This document shows, piece by piece, positions 17,939 through 26,299 of a stretch of 64,000 nucleotides of DNA. The DNA comes from Domibacillus sp. PGB-M46. Lineage in GTDB: Bacteria; Bacillota; Bacilli; Bacillales; Domibacillaceae. The translations under genes and the position numbers were made by a program. Numbering within the stretch: position 1 is the first letter of the stretch; each line of letters begins with the position of its first letter. Under the pieces are notes generated by a model. The model did not search any database, was not told the origin of the DNA, and saw only the letters and a list, made by a program, of their open reading frames with translations. The stretch lies in NCBI RefSeq assembly GCF_022668875.1, contig NZ_JAKGCR010000002.1, forward strand, positions 339,843 through 403,842, given 5' to 3'.

Positions 17939-18672
17939 AGTGCTGCTTCCTTCGTCAATTCTACATAAATATCATCCAGTGCAGCGTCCGGCATATTGAA
18001 ATTACGGCGCAGCTCTTCCATTGTGCCTTTCGCACGCACATGCCCTTCATGTAAAATCACAAATCTGTCACAATACTTTTCCGCCGTCGCCAGGATGTGG
18101 GTGGACATTAAAATGCCCGCACCGCTTCGTTTCATGTTATCCATTAAATCGAGAAGCGAACGGATACCGAGCGGGTCAAGTCCTACAAATGGCTCGTCGA
18201 TAATATAAAGTGCCGGTTCCGTTAAAAACGCGCCCATAATCATCACTTTCTGTTTCATTCCTTTTGAAAAGTGAGCCGGAAACCATTTCATCTTTGCATC
18301 GAGACGAAATTCTTTTAAAAGCGGGCCAATGCGTTTTTCATACTCCGCTTCTGATAAGCCGTAAGCAGCGGCTGTTAACCGCATATGTTCCTCAAGTGTC
18401 AGCTCATCATAAAGCACCGGTGTTTCCGGTATAAATGAAAATTGGCGCCGGTACACGGATGGGTCTTCTTCAAGAGTGCGCCCATTGATCGAAACGCTTC
18501 CTTTCGTCGGCTCCATTAGGCCGATAATATGCTTGATAGCTGTACTTTTACCGGCTCCGTTTAATCCGATCAGCCCGACAAGCTCGCCCTTGCCGACTTG
18601 AAATGAAACGTCGTACAGTACTGGTTTCCGGGTATATCCCCCGGTAATATTTTCCACAGATAATAATGACAT
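17935..18672 (-). CDS. ecsA: ABC transporter ATP-binding subunit EcsA
   Basis: A 245-residue ATPase: Walker A GLNGAGKST (about 37-45), Q-loop RRQFSFIPETPVLYDELTL, a divergent signature HFSKGMKQK replacing LSGGQ (typical of EcsA), Walker B LYIIDEPFVGLD, and switch His in STHILA. It energises EcsB. Divergent from hit, as in B. subtilis. First gene of the ecsAB unit. Confidence 0.94.
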   Translation of the reverse strand: MSLLSVENITGGYTRKPVLYDVSFQVGKGELVGLIGLNGAGKSTAIKHIIGLMEPTKGSVSINGRTLEEDPSVYRRQFSFIPETPVLYDELTLEEHMRLTAAAYGLSEAEYEKRIGPLLKEFRLDAKMKWFPAHFSKGMKQKVMIMGAFLTEPALYIIDEPFVGLDPLGIRSLLDLMDNMKRSGAGILMSTHILATAEKYCDRFVILHEGHVRAKGTMEELRRNFNMPDAALDDIYVELTKEAAL

Positions 18673-18801
18673 TCGAAAACGTCCTTTCTCCTCAAATCGT
18701 TACCCGTATCATATCAAAATTATCCCTTTTACACATAGTTCCCTGCACCTGGAATGTATGCTACACTTTTCTTAGCCAATACATAAAAGGAGTGCTGAAT
18801 C

Positions 18802-19212
18802 ATGGACAACTGCATATTTTGTAAAATTATAAAAGGAAACATTCCGTCAGCAAAAGTATATGAAGACGAAAATGTCTATGCTTTTCTCGATATCAGCCAG
18901 GTAACAAAAGGCCATACACTGGTGATCCCGAAAGCCCATCATGAAAACCTTTTCGAGCTTCATCCAGAAACAGCCGGCCCTTTCTTCAAATCGGTACAGA
19001 AAGTAGCGAAGGCCATTCAATCTGCCTTCTCTCCTCAAGGGTTAAATTTATTAAACAATAATGGTGAAACAGCCGGACAGACGGTTTTTCATTACCATAT
19101 GCACTTAATTCCGCGTTACGGAACAGATGACGGCTTCCATCCTTCATTTAAAGAAAATAATGGCCAGTACGATTTAGCACAAATTGCTTCTTTGATCCAT
19201 TCTCGCCTTTAA
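18802..19212 (+). CDS. hit: HIT-family nucleotide-binding protein Hit
   Basis: A 136-residue histidine-triad protein: N-terminal zinc-type cysteines CIFCKIIKGNIPS, then GHTLVIPKAHHENLFEL and the triad HYHMHLIPRY near residues 97-106. Members hydrolyse adenosine 5'-phosphoramidates and related nucleotides. The gene is divergent from ecsA as in B. subtilis and has AAAGGAGTGCTGAATC before the ATG. Confidence 0.94.
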   Translation: MDNCIFCKIIKGNIPSAKVYEDENVYAFLDISQVTKGHTLVIPKAHHENLFELHPETAGPFFKSVQKVAKAIQSAFSPQGLNLLNNNGETAGQTVFHYHMHLIPRYGTDDGFHPSFKENNGQYDLAQIASLIHSRL

Positions 19213-19231
19213 GAGAAAGCCGCTTACCTAT

Positions 19232-19257
19232 GTTTGTCCGATTCTTTTTTCGGGAAC
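19232..19257 (+). promoter_or_regulatory. weak candidate sigma-B promoter of yhaH
   Basis: GTTTGT, 14 bases, GGGAAC about 55 bases before the yhaH ATG; 4/6 and 5/6 matches to the sigma-B consensus GTTTAA-N12-15-GGGWAW. YtxH-domain genes are often general-stress genes, but the match alone is modest. Confidence 0.3.
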
Positions 19258-19313
19258 GATAATTCATATATGTATGAGCAGATACGAATAACATGACTGA
19301 AGAGGTGGAAAAC

Positions 19314-19685
19314 ATGAATAAGAAAGCCCTATTTGCAGGATTTGCAGCTGGACTTGCCGGCGGTGCGGCGGCAGCGCTGTTGAATGCGCCGGCAAGCGGA
19401 CAGGAAACACGAAAAAACTTAAAAAACAAGCAAGTGTCCGCCAAGCTGGCTTCGATGGAAATCAAGGATAATGCCGGCCAGGTGAAAGAGTCCGTTAAGC
19501 GTCTTGTTCAAACAGCGAAACAGGAAATGCCTGAAAAAGTAAATAGTTTAAAAACAAATGCGGCTCTTTGGAAAGAAAGCATTGAGCCAAATGTTAAAAC
19601 ACTTCAAAAAGAAATTACCAATATTCAACATACCGTTGAAGACCTGCAGGAAACTCTGCCGCAGCCGCCGGGCTCAGGCAAATAA
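19314..19685 (+). CDS. yhaH: YtxH-domain protein YhaH
   Basis: A 123-residue protein: one Gly/Ala-rich membrane segment at residues 5-22 (FAGFAAGLAGGAAAALLNAP) followed by the PASGQETRKNLK motif of YtxH domains, then a charged amphipathic helix region. Function unknown; family members are linked to stress responses. ATG 19314 is chosen because GAAGAGGTGGAAAAC sits just upstream; an in-frame ATG seven codons earlier would overlap that site. Located between hit and hpr as in B. subtilis. Confidence 0.85.
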   Translation: MNKKALFAGFAAGLAGGAAAALLNAPASGQETRKNLKNKQVSAKLASMEIKDNAGQVKESVKRLVQTAKQEMPEKVNSLKTNAALWKESIEPNVKTLQKEITNIQHTVEDLQETLPQPPGSGK

Positions 19686-19687
19686 AA

Positions 19688-19724
19688 TAAACGAAAAGGG
19701 AATTCCCTTTTCGTTTATTTTATT
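19688..19724 (+). terminator. terminator of yhaH
   Basis: ACGAAAAGGG/CCCTTTTCGT stem followed by TTATTTTATTTTT. Confidence 0.85.
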
Positions 19725-19815
19725 TTTCAGCTTATTCAAAAATTTTCGTTAATTTCCTCTTTCTATTTTTTTATTTTATTGGCATAATATAAAGCAATGA
19801 AATAATAGATTTGAG

Positions 19816-20418
19816 GTGGACGACATTCATAAAGCAAACGATTCTGCATCAACCCATCATTATACAATGAAAGAAGCATTTATGTTCAGCCAGCGGATGG
19901 CCCAGCTTTCAAAAGCGCTATGGAAAGCAGTCGAAAAAGACTGGCAGCGCTGGATTAAACCTTATGATTTAAATATTAACGAACACCATATTTTATGGAT
20001 TGCTCATCATTTACAAGGGGCTTCTATCTCCGATGTGGCTAATTTCGGTGTTATGCATGTATCTACGGCGTTTAACTTCTCTAAAAAACTAGAGGAACGC
20101 GGTCTTTTGACGTTTTCTAAAAAAGAAGATGACAAACGGAATACATATATCGAAATTACGCCTGCCGGCCAAAAATTAATTTTTGATTTAATGGAGCAGT
20201 ATGATCCTGAATCCAACCTCGTCTTTTCTGGTACTGCGCCGCTGCGCGAATTATTTGGAAAGTTCCCCGATATGGTCGAACTAATGGCGATTATTAGAAA
20301 TATTTACGGGGATGATTTTATGAATATTTTTGAGACCTCTATTCACAATATCGAACGGGACTTCGATGAAGAGAACGGAGAGTTAAAGCGGGCTAAACGT
20401 TCACAGGCGTCCGAGTAA
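19816..20418 (+). CDS. hpr: MarR-family transition-state regulator Hpr (ScoC)
   Basis: A MarR regulator of about 200 residues, closely matching ScoC, which represses extracellular proteases, sporulation and oligopeptide permease genes. Diagnostic segments: [34 protein letters not shown], the recognition helix region [20 protein letters not shown], wing [10 protein letters not shown], and [16 protein letters not shown]. The start is uncertain: GTG at 19816 overlaps the only ribosome binding site (GAGGTG at 19813-19818), whereas an ATT codon at 19825 lies six bases after it in the same frame (see findings). Isolated gene. Confidence 0.92.
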   Translation: MDDIHKANDSASTHHYTMKEAFMFSQRMAQLSKALWKAVEKDWQRWIKPYDLNINEHHILWIAHHLQGASISDVANFGVMHVSTAFNFSKKLEERGLLTFSKKEDDKRNTYIEITPAGQKLIFDLMEQYDPESNLVFSGTAPLRELFGKFPDMVELMAIIRNIYGDDFMNIFETSIHNIERDFDEENGELKRAKRSQASE

Positions 20419-20506
20419 GCAGACTGCTGGCCGGATGCTTTTTTATGCGGGAAAAGTGGTTCGTTCTTTTTCCCCGGCTCCGTTCAAACAAACAGTTCCC
20501 CGCTTT

Positions 20507-20782
20507 TTATCCTGATTGGGCCAGCCAGCCGCAGACTTCCCGGCCGGCCAATCTTAACACCATGTTCTTTTTTAAAGCTGTTTCGCTTAAAGCGAATCGT
20601 TTTTGATATGACCGTGTAAAAACCGCTGCCCGCCTATGCCAGCAAGGTTCTGCTTGAATTTCTTTCTGAGAAGCTTCGTCTTCTTTTCTTTCCCCGATCA
20701 TGCAGTGATTAGGCATTAATGGAAGTACTGGTATCGAAATAAATGGATTCATAGAAGCATTATAAGCGGGTTCTATTTTCAA
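20507..20782 (-). CDS. hypothetical protein, not recognised
   Basis: A possible 91-residue protein from TTG 20782, or shorter from the in-frame ATG at residue 11. The N-terminal part is Pro/Met rich (SIPVLPLMPNHCMIGE), the C-terminal half basic (WHRRAAVFTRSYQKRFALSE). No strong ribosome binding site precedes either start, and no family is recognised. Codon usage looks protein-like, and no other gene covers this 300-base gap, so it is listed with low confidence. It is convergent with hpr and divergent from the small membrane protein gene. Confidence 0.35.
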   Translation of the reverse strand: MKIEPAYNASMNPFISIPVLPLMPNHCMIGERKEDEASQKEIQAEPCWHRRAAVFTRSYQKRFALSETALKKNMVLRLAGREVCGWLAQSG

Positions 20783-20837
20783 TTTTTTCGACCTTTTGAT
20801 ATAGTTAAAGGTACAGAGCTTACAGAGGGGGCATCAT

Positions 20838-21026
20838 ATGGCGGCATTAATTATTACATTTATTCTTTTCTCCGTCTTTATTTTGTATCATATAAATCGG
20901 ATGACAAACTTACTGTGTATTCAAAAGGAAATTCCGGAAGAGCGGCATGAAAAAATATTCCGGACCGTAAATATTTTAATGGTTATTTTACTTTGCTCTT
21001 CTTACATTGAAATATTATATGTATAG
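20838..21026 (+). CDS. small two-helix membrane protein
   Basis: A 62-residue protein with hydrophobic segments at about residues 2-17 and 43-58 separated by a charged loop (KEIPEERHEKIFR). AGAGGGGGCATCAT precedes the ATG, so translation is likely. It occupies the position of small yha genes next to prsA in B. subtilis, but I do not recognise the family and name no function. Confidence 0.65.
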   Translation: MAALIITFILFSVFILYHINRMTNLLCIQKEIPEERHEKIFRTVNILMVILLCSSYIEILYV

Positions 21027-21133
21027 GCCTGTTCTTTTTTAAAAGACGGGTCTTTTCTTTTCCCAAGCCGGCAACTGTGTTATAGTTGTCTGTGGAATAG
21101 AGATTAAATGAACATTAGGGAGTTGTTTTTTTC

Positions 21134-22114
21134 ATGAAGAAATGGGCATTGCCATTATCGCTTGCAGCAGGCGTGCTGGCGCTTTCCGGCTGTGGAAACA
21201 GTGAAGGAAACGTTATCGCTACATCAAAAGCAGGCGACGTAACGGACATGGAGCTTTACGCAGAAATGAAAGAAAAATACGGCCCGCAAATGGAACAGGC
21301 CTTGCAGGAACTAATGCAGAAGAAAGTTCTTTCCGACAAATATGAAGTGACGGATGAAGAGCTTGATAAAGAAGTAAAAACGGCAAAAGAACAGCTGGGC
21401 GACCAGTATGAAATGTTCTTGGCTCAATACGGACTTGATGAAGATGGCTTTAAAGAATTCCTAAAGCTCGAGCTTCTTCGTGAAAAAGCAGCGCTTGCCG
21501 ATATAAAAGTAACGGATAAAGAAGTTAAAGAATATTACGATTCATGGCAGCCGGAAATTCAAGTCAGCCACATTCTTGTAGAAGATGAAGCCAAAGCAAA
21601 AGAAGTAAAGCAGAAATTGGCTGATGGCGGCGACTTTGCGGAACTTGCGAAAGAATATTCAACGGATACCGGCTCTGCCGAGAATGGCGGCAGCCTTGGC
21701 TGGATCGACAATGCCGGCCGCGCGCAATTTGTACCGGAATTTACAAAAGCACTGAGCACTTTGAAAGTAAATCAAGTGAGTGAGCCGGTTAAATCAGATT
21801 ATGGCTACCATATCATTAAAATTACGGATCAAAAAGAAAAAGCTTCATTTGAAAAAATGAAGAGCCAAATGACAGAAGAACTGAAAAAATCTAAAGTAGA
21901 CTCTGCAGCGCTTCAAGAAAAGCTGGATAAAGTGATGAAAGACGCTGATGTAGAAGTGAAAGACGAAGACTTTAAAGGCGCTTTTGACACAGAAGACGCT
22001 GCAACGACAGAGGAAACTGCTCCAACTGAAGAAGGAACCACAACAGAAGACAATGCCGCTACAACGGAAGATACAACAAACAGCGATGCTGCTCAGACAG
22101 AAGAAGCAAAATAA
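21134..22114 (+). CDS. prsA: foldase lipoprotein PrsA
   Basis: A 326-residue lipoprotein: signal peptide with lipobox LSGC (Cys20), an N-terminal helical dimerisation/chaperone region, and a parvulin (PpiC) peptidyl-prolyl isomerase domain at about residues 138-230 (VSHILVEDEAKAKEVKQKL, FAELAKEYSTD, GGSLGWI, FVPEFTKAL, VKSDYGYHIIKI). The C-terminal 50 residues are a Thr/Glu-rich low-complexity tail. PrsA folds exported proteins at the outer face of the membrane and is essential in B. subtilis. Location between hpr and yhaM is conserved. AGGGAGTTGTTTTTTTC precedes the ATG. Confidence 0.95.
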   Translation: MKKWALPLSLAAGVLALSGCGNSEGNVIATSKAGDVTDMELYAEMKEKYGPQMEQALQELMQKKVLSDKYEVTDEELDKEVKTAKEQLGDQYEMFLAQYGLDEDGFKEFLKLELLREKAALADIKVTDKEVKEYYDSWQPEIQVSHILVEDEAKAKEVKQKLADGGDFAELAKEYSTDTGSAENGGSLGWIDNAGRAQFVPEFTKALSTLKVNQVSEPVKSDYGYHIIKITDQKEKASFEKMKSQMTEELKKSKVDSAALQEKLDKVMKDADVEVKDEDFKGAFDTEDAATTEETAPTEEGTTTEDNAATTEDTTNSDAAQTEEAK

Positions 22115-22146
22115 CAAAAAAGCACCCGTACGGGTGCTTTTTTGTT
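22115..22146. terminator. bidirectional terminator between prsA and yhaM
   Basis: AAAAAAGCACCCG/CGGGTGCTTTTTT, a near-perfect palindrome with A and T runs, serving both convergent genes. Confidence 0.9.
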
Positions 22147-23089
22147 ATTTCGAAAAGCGCGGCTTGTAAAAAGTTCGGTTATCCAGCGGAAAAATCCGTT
22201 CAGTAAACTCGCCCGGCTTCGTCCGTTCAAGTGCACGGTCAAGCATATTCATTTTAGCGTCAAGATTGTCAATATAGTGAAGCATTTCCGCTTCTTTGAT
22301 CATTGGAGGCTTCGGACTGCCCCATTCCGCTTTTCCGTGATGAGACAGCACAATATGCTGAAGCACCATTACTTCTTCTCCTTCAATACCAAGCTCTTTC
22401 GCCATTTGGCCGATTTCATTGACCATAATGGAAATATGGCCGATTAAGTTTCCTTCTGCTGTGTACGTTGTTGCTACCGGCCCTGAAAGCTCAATGACCT
22501 TGCCAAGGTCGTGTAAAATCACACCCGCATACAGCAAGTCGCGGTCAAGCGATGGATAAAGATCGGCAATGGATTTTGCCAGCTGCAGCATTGATACAAC
22601 ATGGTATGCAAGCCCGGAAACAAATTCGTGATGATTTTTTGTTGCAGCCGGATACTCTAAAAACGGCTGATGGTATTTTTTCAACAGCGCGCGCGTAATG
22701 CGCTGAATATGAGGATTTTTCATTTCAAAAATAAACTGGGTAATCGTTTCCGTCATTTCTTCCTGGCTGAGCGGTGCTGTTTCAACGAAGTCACCCGCAT
22801 CCATTCCGTCCTGTGGAGAAGCTGGACGAATCTGCCGAAGCTTCAGCTGCATACGGCCCCGGTAATTTTGAATATCTCCCGCCACTTTTACGATCGTCTG
22901 CGGCGTATACATTTTGATTGTTTCTTCTTTTGCATCCCATAGCTTTGCTTCAATTTCTCCGCTTGTATCTTGAAGCATAAGCGTTAAATACGGGTTTCCA
23001 TTAACCGCTGTGCTTTTTACCGCTGAGCGGATCATCAGAAAGCAGTCAACACTTTCTCCTGCTTCATACTGTGTAATACCTTTTCCCAT
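22145..23089 (-). CDS. yhaM: 3'-5' exoribonuclease YhaM
   Basis: A 314-residue enzyme with an N-terminal OB-fold nucleic-acid-binding domain (residues 1-100: [39 protein letters not shown]) and a C-terminal HD phosphohydrolase domain ([44 protein letters not shown]). YhaM trims 3' ends of RNA. ATG 23089 is chosen because AAGGAGGACGGTGCA lies directly upstream; the frame is open another 40 codons without such a site. The stop overlaps the shared terminator with prsA. Confidence 0.94.
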   Translation of the reverse strand: MGKGITQYEAGESVDCFLMIRSAVKSTAVNGNPYLTLMLQDTSGEIEAKLWDAKEETIKMYTPQTIVKVAGDIQNYRGRMQLKLRQIRPASPQDGMDAGDFVETAPLSQEEMTETITQFIFEMKNPHIQRITRALLKKYHQPFLEYPAATKNHHEFVSGLAYHVVSMLQLAKSIADLYPSLDRDLLYAGVILHDLGKVIELSGPVATTYTAEGNLIGHISIMVNEIGQMAKELGIEGEEVMVLQHIVLSHHGKAEWGSPKPPMIKEAEMLHYIDNLDAKMNMLDRALERTKPGEFTERIFPLDNRTFYKPRFSK

Positions 23090-23231
23090 TGCACCGTCCT
23101 CCTTATTCCCTGCATTGTTTCTTTCTATTATACCACAGATCATATGTTCTTTCTTGTTCCTGCCTCTTTTTTGCTTCATCCTTATTTTATACAATGATTG
23201 AAACAACATAAAGGGGGATTGAAACTGAACA

Positions 23232-23435
23232 ATGTATAAGCTGACTGTCTTCGAAAAAAACGGAAAAAAGCTGCTCGATCAGTCCTTTGAAGCAGATTCA
23301 GACGAAGCAGCAAAAACACACAGCTTTGAGCTGATTCAAAAGCTCGCCGGTGAGGATAAAACATATCGTTGTACGTCTTTGGACGGGAGATTACTGCTTT
23401 TTGATACCGAGCAAGCAGAAAGCGCATTCAATTAA
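23232..23435 (+). CDS. yhzD: YhzD-like small protein
   Basis: A 67-residue protein beginning [20 protein letters not shown], which fits the YhzD family of Bacillaceae (about 60 residues, function unknown), with the conserved [12 protein letters not shown] near the end. The nearest AAAGGGGG is about 14 bases upstream of the ATG, longer than usual, so translation may be weak. Its last 8 bases overlap the end of the convergent enoyl-CoA hydratase gene. Confidence 0.75.
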   Translation: MYKLTVFEKNGKKLLDQSFEADSDEAAKTHSFELIQKLAGEDKTYRCTSLDGRLLLFDTEQAESAFN

Positions 23436-24225
23436 TGAATGCGCCCTTTGTCCGCCGGTTAAATACCGGCTTTCTTTTTTCTAAAAATGCCGCTATCCTT
23501 TCTTGATGGTCGGTGCTTCTCCGCATTTTCAACTGCCCCTGCTTTTCAAGCTCTAACGTTTTTAACAGCTCCGGCCTGTTCATATCTGCCATAATTTTCT
23601 TTGTTTTGATCATAGCTTGAATAGGCTTTTGCTGTAATTCTTTAATTAAATATTCCACTTCTTTCCCAACAGTGCCAGGTGTAACAGAACGGTCTGCCAG
23701 TCCGATCTCCACTGCTTCCGCTCCGCTGATCACTTTTCCATCCCAAATGATTTTCTTGGCTTTTGCAGCACCGAGCCGGTTCTCAAGCATAAAATGTCCG
23801 CCTCCGTCTGGTATAAGGCCCATTTCAATAAAATTCACAGCAAGCCTGGAATCCGTTTCGCATAAAACAAAATCCGCTGCCAAGGCAATGCTTAATGCAA
23901 GCCCGGCAGCTGCTCCGTGAATCGCTGCGATCGTCAGCTTCGGCATGGTGTAAAAATAAAGGGCGATGTCTGAGATAAGTTCCATAACGGTCTCAAATGG
24001 CATTTCATTCGCTGCCGACAGCATTTCTTTTATGTCTCCGCCTGCTGAAAATACAGGGCCTGTCCCCGATAAAATGACTATATCCACTTCATCATTCCGG
24101 CTGATTTCTTTTAAACAGCTGCACAGCTCTTTCAGCATATCCACGTTGAGGGCATTCAGCACATTTGGACGATTCAAATCAATATAAGCTGTTTCGTGTT
24201 CAATGGAACAAAGTACATATCTCAT
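23428..24225 (-). CDS. yhaR: enoyl-CoA hydratase/isomerase family protein (YhaR-like)
   Basis: A 265-residue crotonase-fold protein. Oxyanion-hole segments are present: FSAGGDIKEM (about residues 59-68) and HGAAAGLALSIALAADFVL (about 104-122). The usual catalytic glutamates can be seen in the region FIEMGLIPDGGG, so at least one acid residue is present. Exact substrate unknown; it could act in fatty or amino acid oxidation. Monocistronic, convergent and slightly overlapping with the yhzD-like gene. Confidence 0.82.
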   Translation of the reverse strand: MRYVLCSIEHETAYIDLNRPNVLNALNVDMLKELCSCLKEISRNDEVDIVILSGTGPVFSAGGDIKEMLSAANEMPFETVMELISDIALYFYTMPKLTIAAIHGAAAGLALSIALAADFVLCETDSRLAVNFIEMGLIPDGGGHFMLENRLGAAKAKKIIWDGKVISGAEAVEIGLADRSVTPGTVGKEVEYLIKELQQKPIQAMIKTKKIMADMNRPELLKTLELEKQGQLKMRRSTDHQERIAAFLEKRKPVFNRRTKGAFIN

Positions 24226-24306
24226 TTTGCCGCCTCCCCTTTTTCACTTTTATCATACCGAAAAGGAGCCAAAATTTGAAGTATTTTGAATAAATAGACG
24301 CTTTCT

Positions 24307-25446
24307 TTATAAAGGGAGTACTGACATAATCAAAGCCTGCAAAATGCCGATTAAGCCGCCAAGCAGAGCTCCGAGCCATGTAATCATTTTTAATTCACGA
24401 TGAGCAATTTCAAGAACAATTCTTTCTAGCCGTTCGGTTGAAAATGCTTCAATCTGGCTGCGGACAATGCCGTCAATTTTCAACTTTTGCATAACAGAAG
24501 GAACGCGCTTTGCTGCTTTTGCCAGTCCTTCCTCCGTAAGCTTTGGGACAAAGTCATATATGAGCTTGTCTTCATATGGCGCCAAATAAAGAGATACCGG
24601 CCGGTCGAATAATTCTGCTATATTAAGCTGATTTAAGATAAACACTTTTGCTTTTTGAAGGGCTTTTTCATCTGAAAAATGTTCAAGTACGTGTGACCAT
24701 TTCCAGTCAATTATTCGTTCCCATTCGTTTTTCAGCATCGTATCGACCAAATCTTTTGCTCCCGGACTTGTAAAAAACTTTACAATCTCCAGACGAATTT
24801 TTTCCTCAAGGGATGTATTGCCTACCACCATCCGAATCATGCTGCCGATTCGTCCCCATTCTGACAAAAGATCGTTTGTCATCCGTTTTACCCGGTGCCG
24901 CCCTTCATCACTGGAAAAATAATCAGCTCCTTTTGTTAAAAGGTATGATGAAATGTCGGGTATTTTTGCTTCTGCCCGGCCCAGCCACTCAGCCGGCAGT
25001 GATTCTTTAACAGGCTGATCTGTGTAAAAATCTTTTATATTTGCGTACTTTTCATCCACCCGTTTTTGAAGATGCGCTTCTATTTTTTTCTCTGGCTGTG
25101 AAATGTGTGCTTTTTGAAAAATCTCAGCAATTGTTGTCTCCGACCGAAGCCACTTTTTCACCTTTGTCTGTACAACCGCTCTTATCTCTTCCCGAAATTC
25201 AGGCCCTATCATCTTTTGTTCAATACTGCTTGGAGTAAGCAGATATTCATCTACCACTTTTCCAATCTGCCTGGCAAGCTCTGCTTTTCTTTTTGGAATC
25301 AACCCTGGTGTAAAGGGAACGCGCCATTTGCCAATGTAGTATTCCTTATATGGCCGGAATAACATACGGATCGCTATAGCATTTGTTATACCGCCGATCA
25401 GCGCTCCAATCACACACATAAACAATACCAGCCACAATATGCCCAA
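24307..25446 (-). CDS. yheB: DUF445 membrane protein YheB
   Basis: A 379-residue DUF445 protein: N-terminal membrane helix, then IGGITNAIAIRMLFRPYK and FTPGLIPKRKAELARQIGKVV, both family signatures, a long helical middle, and a C-terminal helix with GALLGGLIGILQALI. B. subtilis YheB localises to the spore surface region; the role is unknown. TTG at 25446 is preferred, with AAAGGCGGG seven bases upstream. A longer reading from an ATG at 25500 would start inside the stem of the upstream gene's terminator, so it is rejected. Confidence 0.85.
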   Translation of the reverse strand: MGILWLVLFMCVIGALIGGITNAIAIRMLFRPYKEYYIGKWRVPFTPGLIPKRKAELARQIGKVVDEYLLTPSSIEQKMIGPEFREEIRAVVQTKVKKWLRSETTIAEIFQKAHISQPEKKIEAHLQKRVDEKYANIKDFYTDQPVKESLPAEWLGRAEAKIPDISSYLLTKGADYFSSDEGRHRVKRMTNDLLSEWGRIGSMIRMVVGNTSLEEKIRLEIVKFFTSPGAKDLVDTMLKNEWERIIDWKWSHVLEHFSDEKALQKAKVFILNQLNIAELFDRPVSLYLAPYEDKLIYDFVPKLTEEGLAKAAKRVPSVMQKLKIDGIVRSQIEAFSTERLERIVLEIAHRELKMITWLGALLGGLIGILQALIMSVLPL

Positions 25447-25463
25447 CGCCTTCCCGCCTTTCT

Positions 25464-25508
25464 TTATAAAAAACGATGCCGTTCCAATGGGAGCCGGCAT
25501 CGTTTTTT
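25464..25508 (-). terminator. terminator of the CstR-like gene
   Basis: ACGATGCCG/CGGCATCGT stem extended by A and T runs, beginning at the stop codon of the regulator gene and ending before yheB. Confidence 0.9.
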
Positions 25509-25771
25509 CATCTGCTTTTTACAATCATATTCACTGCTGCTTGAATGGCATCATCGGCTTTTTCTCCGTTTTCATGGGCACTACGAATACATGCTTCCAG
25601 GTTTTGCGCGACAATTAAGCCGATTGAACGGTCGACTGCGGAACGAATGGCGGAAAGCTGCGTGACAACTTCACGGCAGTCTTTGTCTTCCTCCACCATT
25701 TTCATAACTCCGCGCACTTGGCCTTCAATACGGCTCAGCCGATTTTTCACATCACGATTGTATGTTTTCAT
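25508..25771 (-). CDS. CsoR-family repressor, CstR-like (persulfide-sensing type)
   Basis: An 87-residue helical regulator from ATG 25771 (GGGGAGATGGACG upstream). RLSRIEGQVRGVMKMVEE is the family N-terminal helix. The metal-site positions are Cys32, Asn57 and Cys61 (KDC and QNLEAC) rather than Cys-His-Cys. Replacement of the histidine by asparagine is the pattern of CstR, which senses reactive sulfur species through the two cysteines, not of copper-sensing CsoR. No rhodanese, sulfurtransferase or copper pump gene is adjacent, so the target lies elsewhere or is itself. Family knowledge plus inference for the ligand. Confidence 0.82.
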   Translation of the reverse strand: MKTYNRDVKNRLSRIEGQVRGVMKMVEEDKDCREVVTQLSAIRSAVDRSIGLIVAQNLEACIRSAHENGEKADDAIQAAVNMIVKSR

Positions 25772-25907
25772 CGTCCATCTCCCCGTTCTGCTCTCCCTTT
25801 TTACTTTATAAGCCAGTTTTTTTGTATCCATAGTATAGCACAGCCCTTTCCAAAACGCTTGCCACAGGCATTTTCCTTTAGTGGAAACAACTACCTACAA
25901 ATATTCC

Positions 25908-25936
25908 GGATAAAGAAAAGAGTTCAATCCATACTA
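25908..25936 (+). promoter_or_regulatory. sigma-G promoter of the SASP gene
   Basis: GGATA, a 17-base spacer and CATACTA. The -10 matches the forespore sigma-G consensus exactly and the -35 is a good match to GHATR. It implies a leader of about 95 nucleotides. Confidence 0.7.
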
Positions 25937-25954
25937 GGATTACAATCAACAGCG

Positions 25955-26032
25955 GGTCTTATCCGGCAGTCCGGACGATTTATCGTAGCGGTGCAACTCC
26001 GTTAGTACCCGGCCAATTAAAAAAAGGGAGAT
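25955..26032 (+). other. structured 5' leader of the SASP mRNA
   Basis: Three small hairpins can be drawn in sequence: TCCGG/CCGGA with a CAGT loop, ACGAT/ATCGT with a TT loop, and CGG/CCG around TGCAACT. The segment is GC-richer than the surrounding intergenic DNA. No known riboswitch is recognised. Confidence 0.35.
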
Positions 26033-26040
26033 GAACAGTT

Positions 26041-26244
26041 ATGGCAAACAACAACAGTTCTAACCAATTACTTGCACCAGGAGCACAACAAGCTATCGAC
26101 CAAATGAAGTACGAAATCGCTTCTGAATTTGGTGTACAGCTAGGTGCTGACGCTACATCACGCGCTAACGGTTCAGTTGGTGGCGAAATCACAAAACGTT
26201 TGGTGCGCATGGCTGAACAGCAACTAAACGGCTTCCAAAAGTAA
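26041..26244 (+). CDS. alpha/beta-type small acid-soluble spore protein
   Basis: A 67-residue SASP that coats and protects DNA in the dormant spore. Signature segments: [20 protein letters not shown], with the GPR protease cleavage site in EIASEFGV, and [36 protein letters not shown] precedes the ATG. The upstream sigma-G promoter agrees with forespore expression. It could be one of several paralogues (SspA, SspB, SspC or SspD types), so no letter is assigned. Confidence 0.95.
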   Translation: MANNNSSNQLLAPGAQQAIDQMKYEIASEFGVQLGADATSRANGSVGGEITKRLVRMAEQQLNGFQK

Positions 26245-26258
26245 TAGGGTAATGACCC

Positions 26259-26299
26259 AGCAATCCGCCTCAAATATTGAGGCGGATTGTTTTTTATTT
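26259..26299. terminator. bidirectional terminator between the SASP gene and fumC
   Basis: CAATCCGCCTCAA/TTGAGGCGGATTG stem followed by TTTTTTATTTC on the plus strand. Confidence 0.9.

Noticed and set aside
25447..25500. yheB start at ATG 25500
   Set aside because: This ATG lies inside the terminator stem of the preceding gene, so it would not be on the yheB mRNA. TTG 25446 was used.
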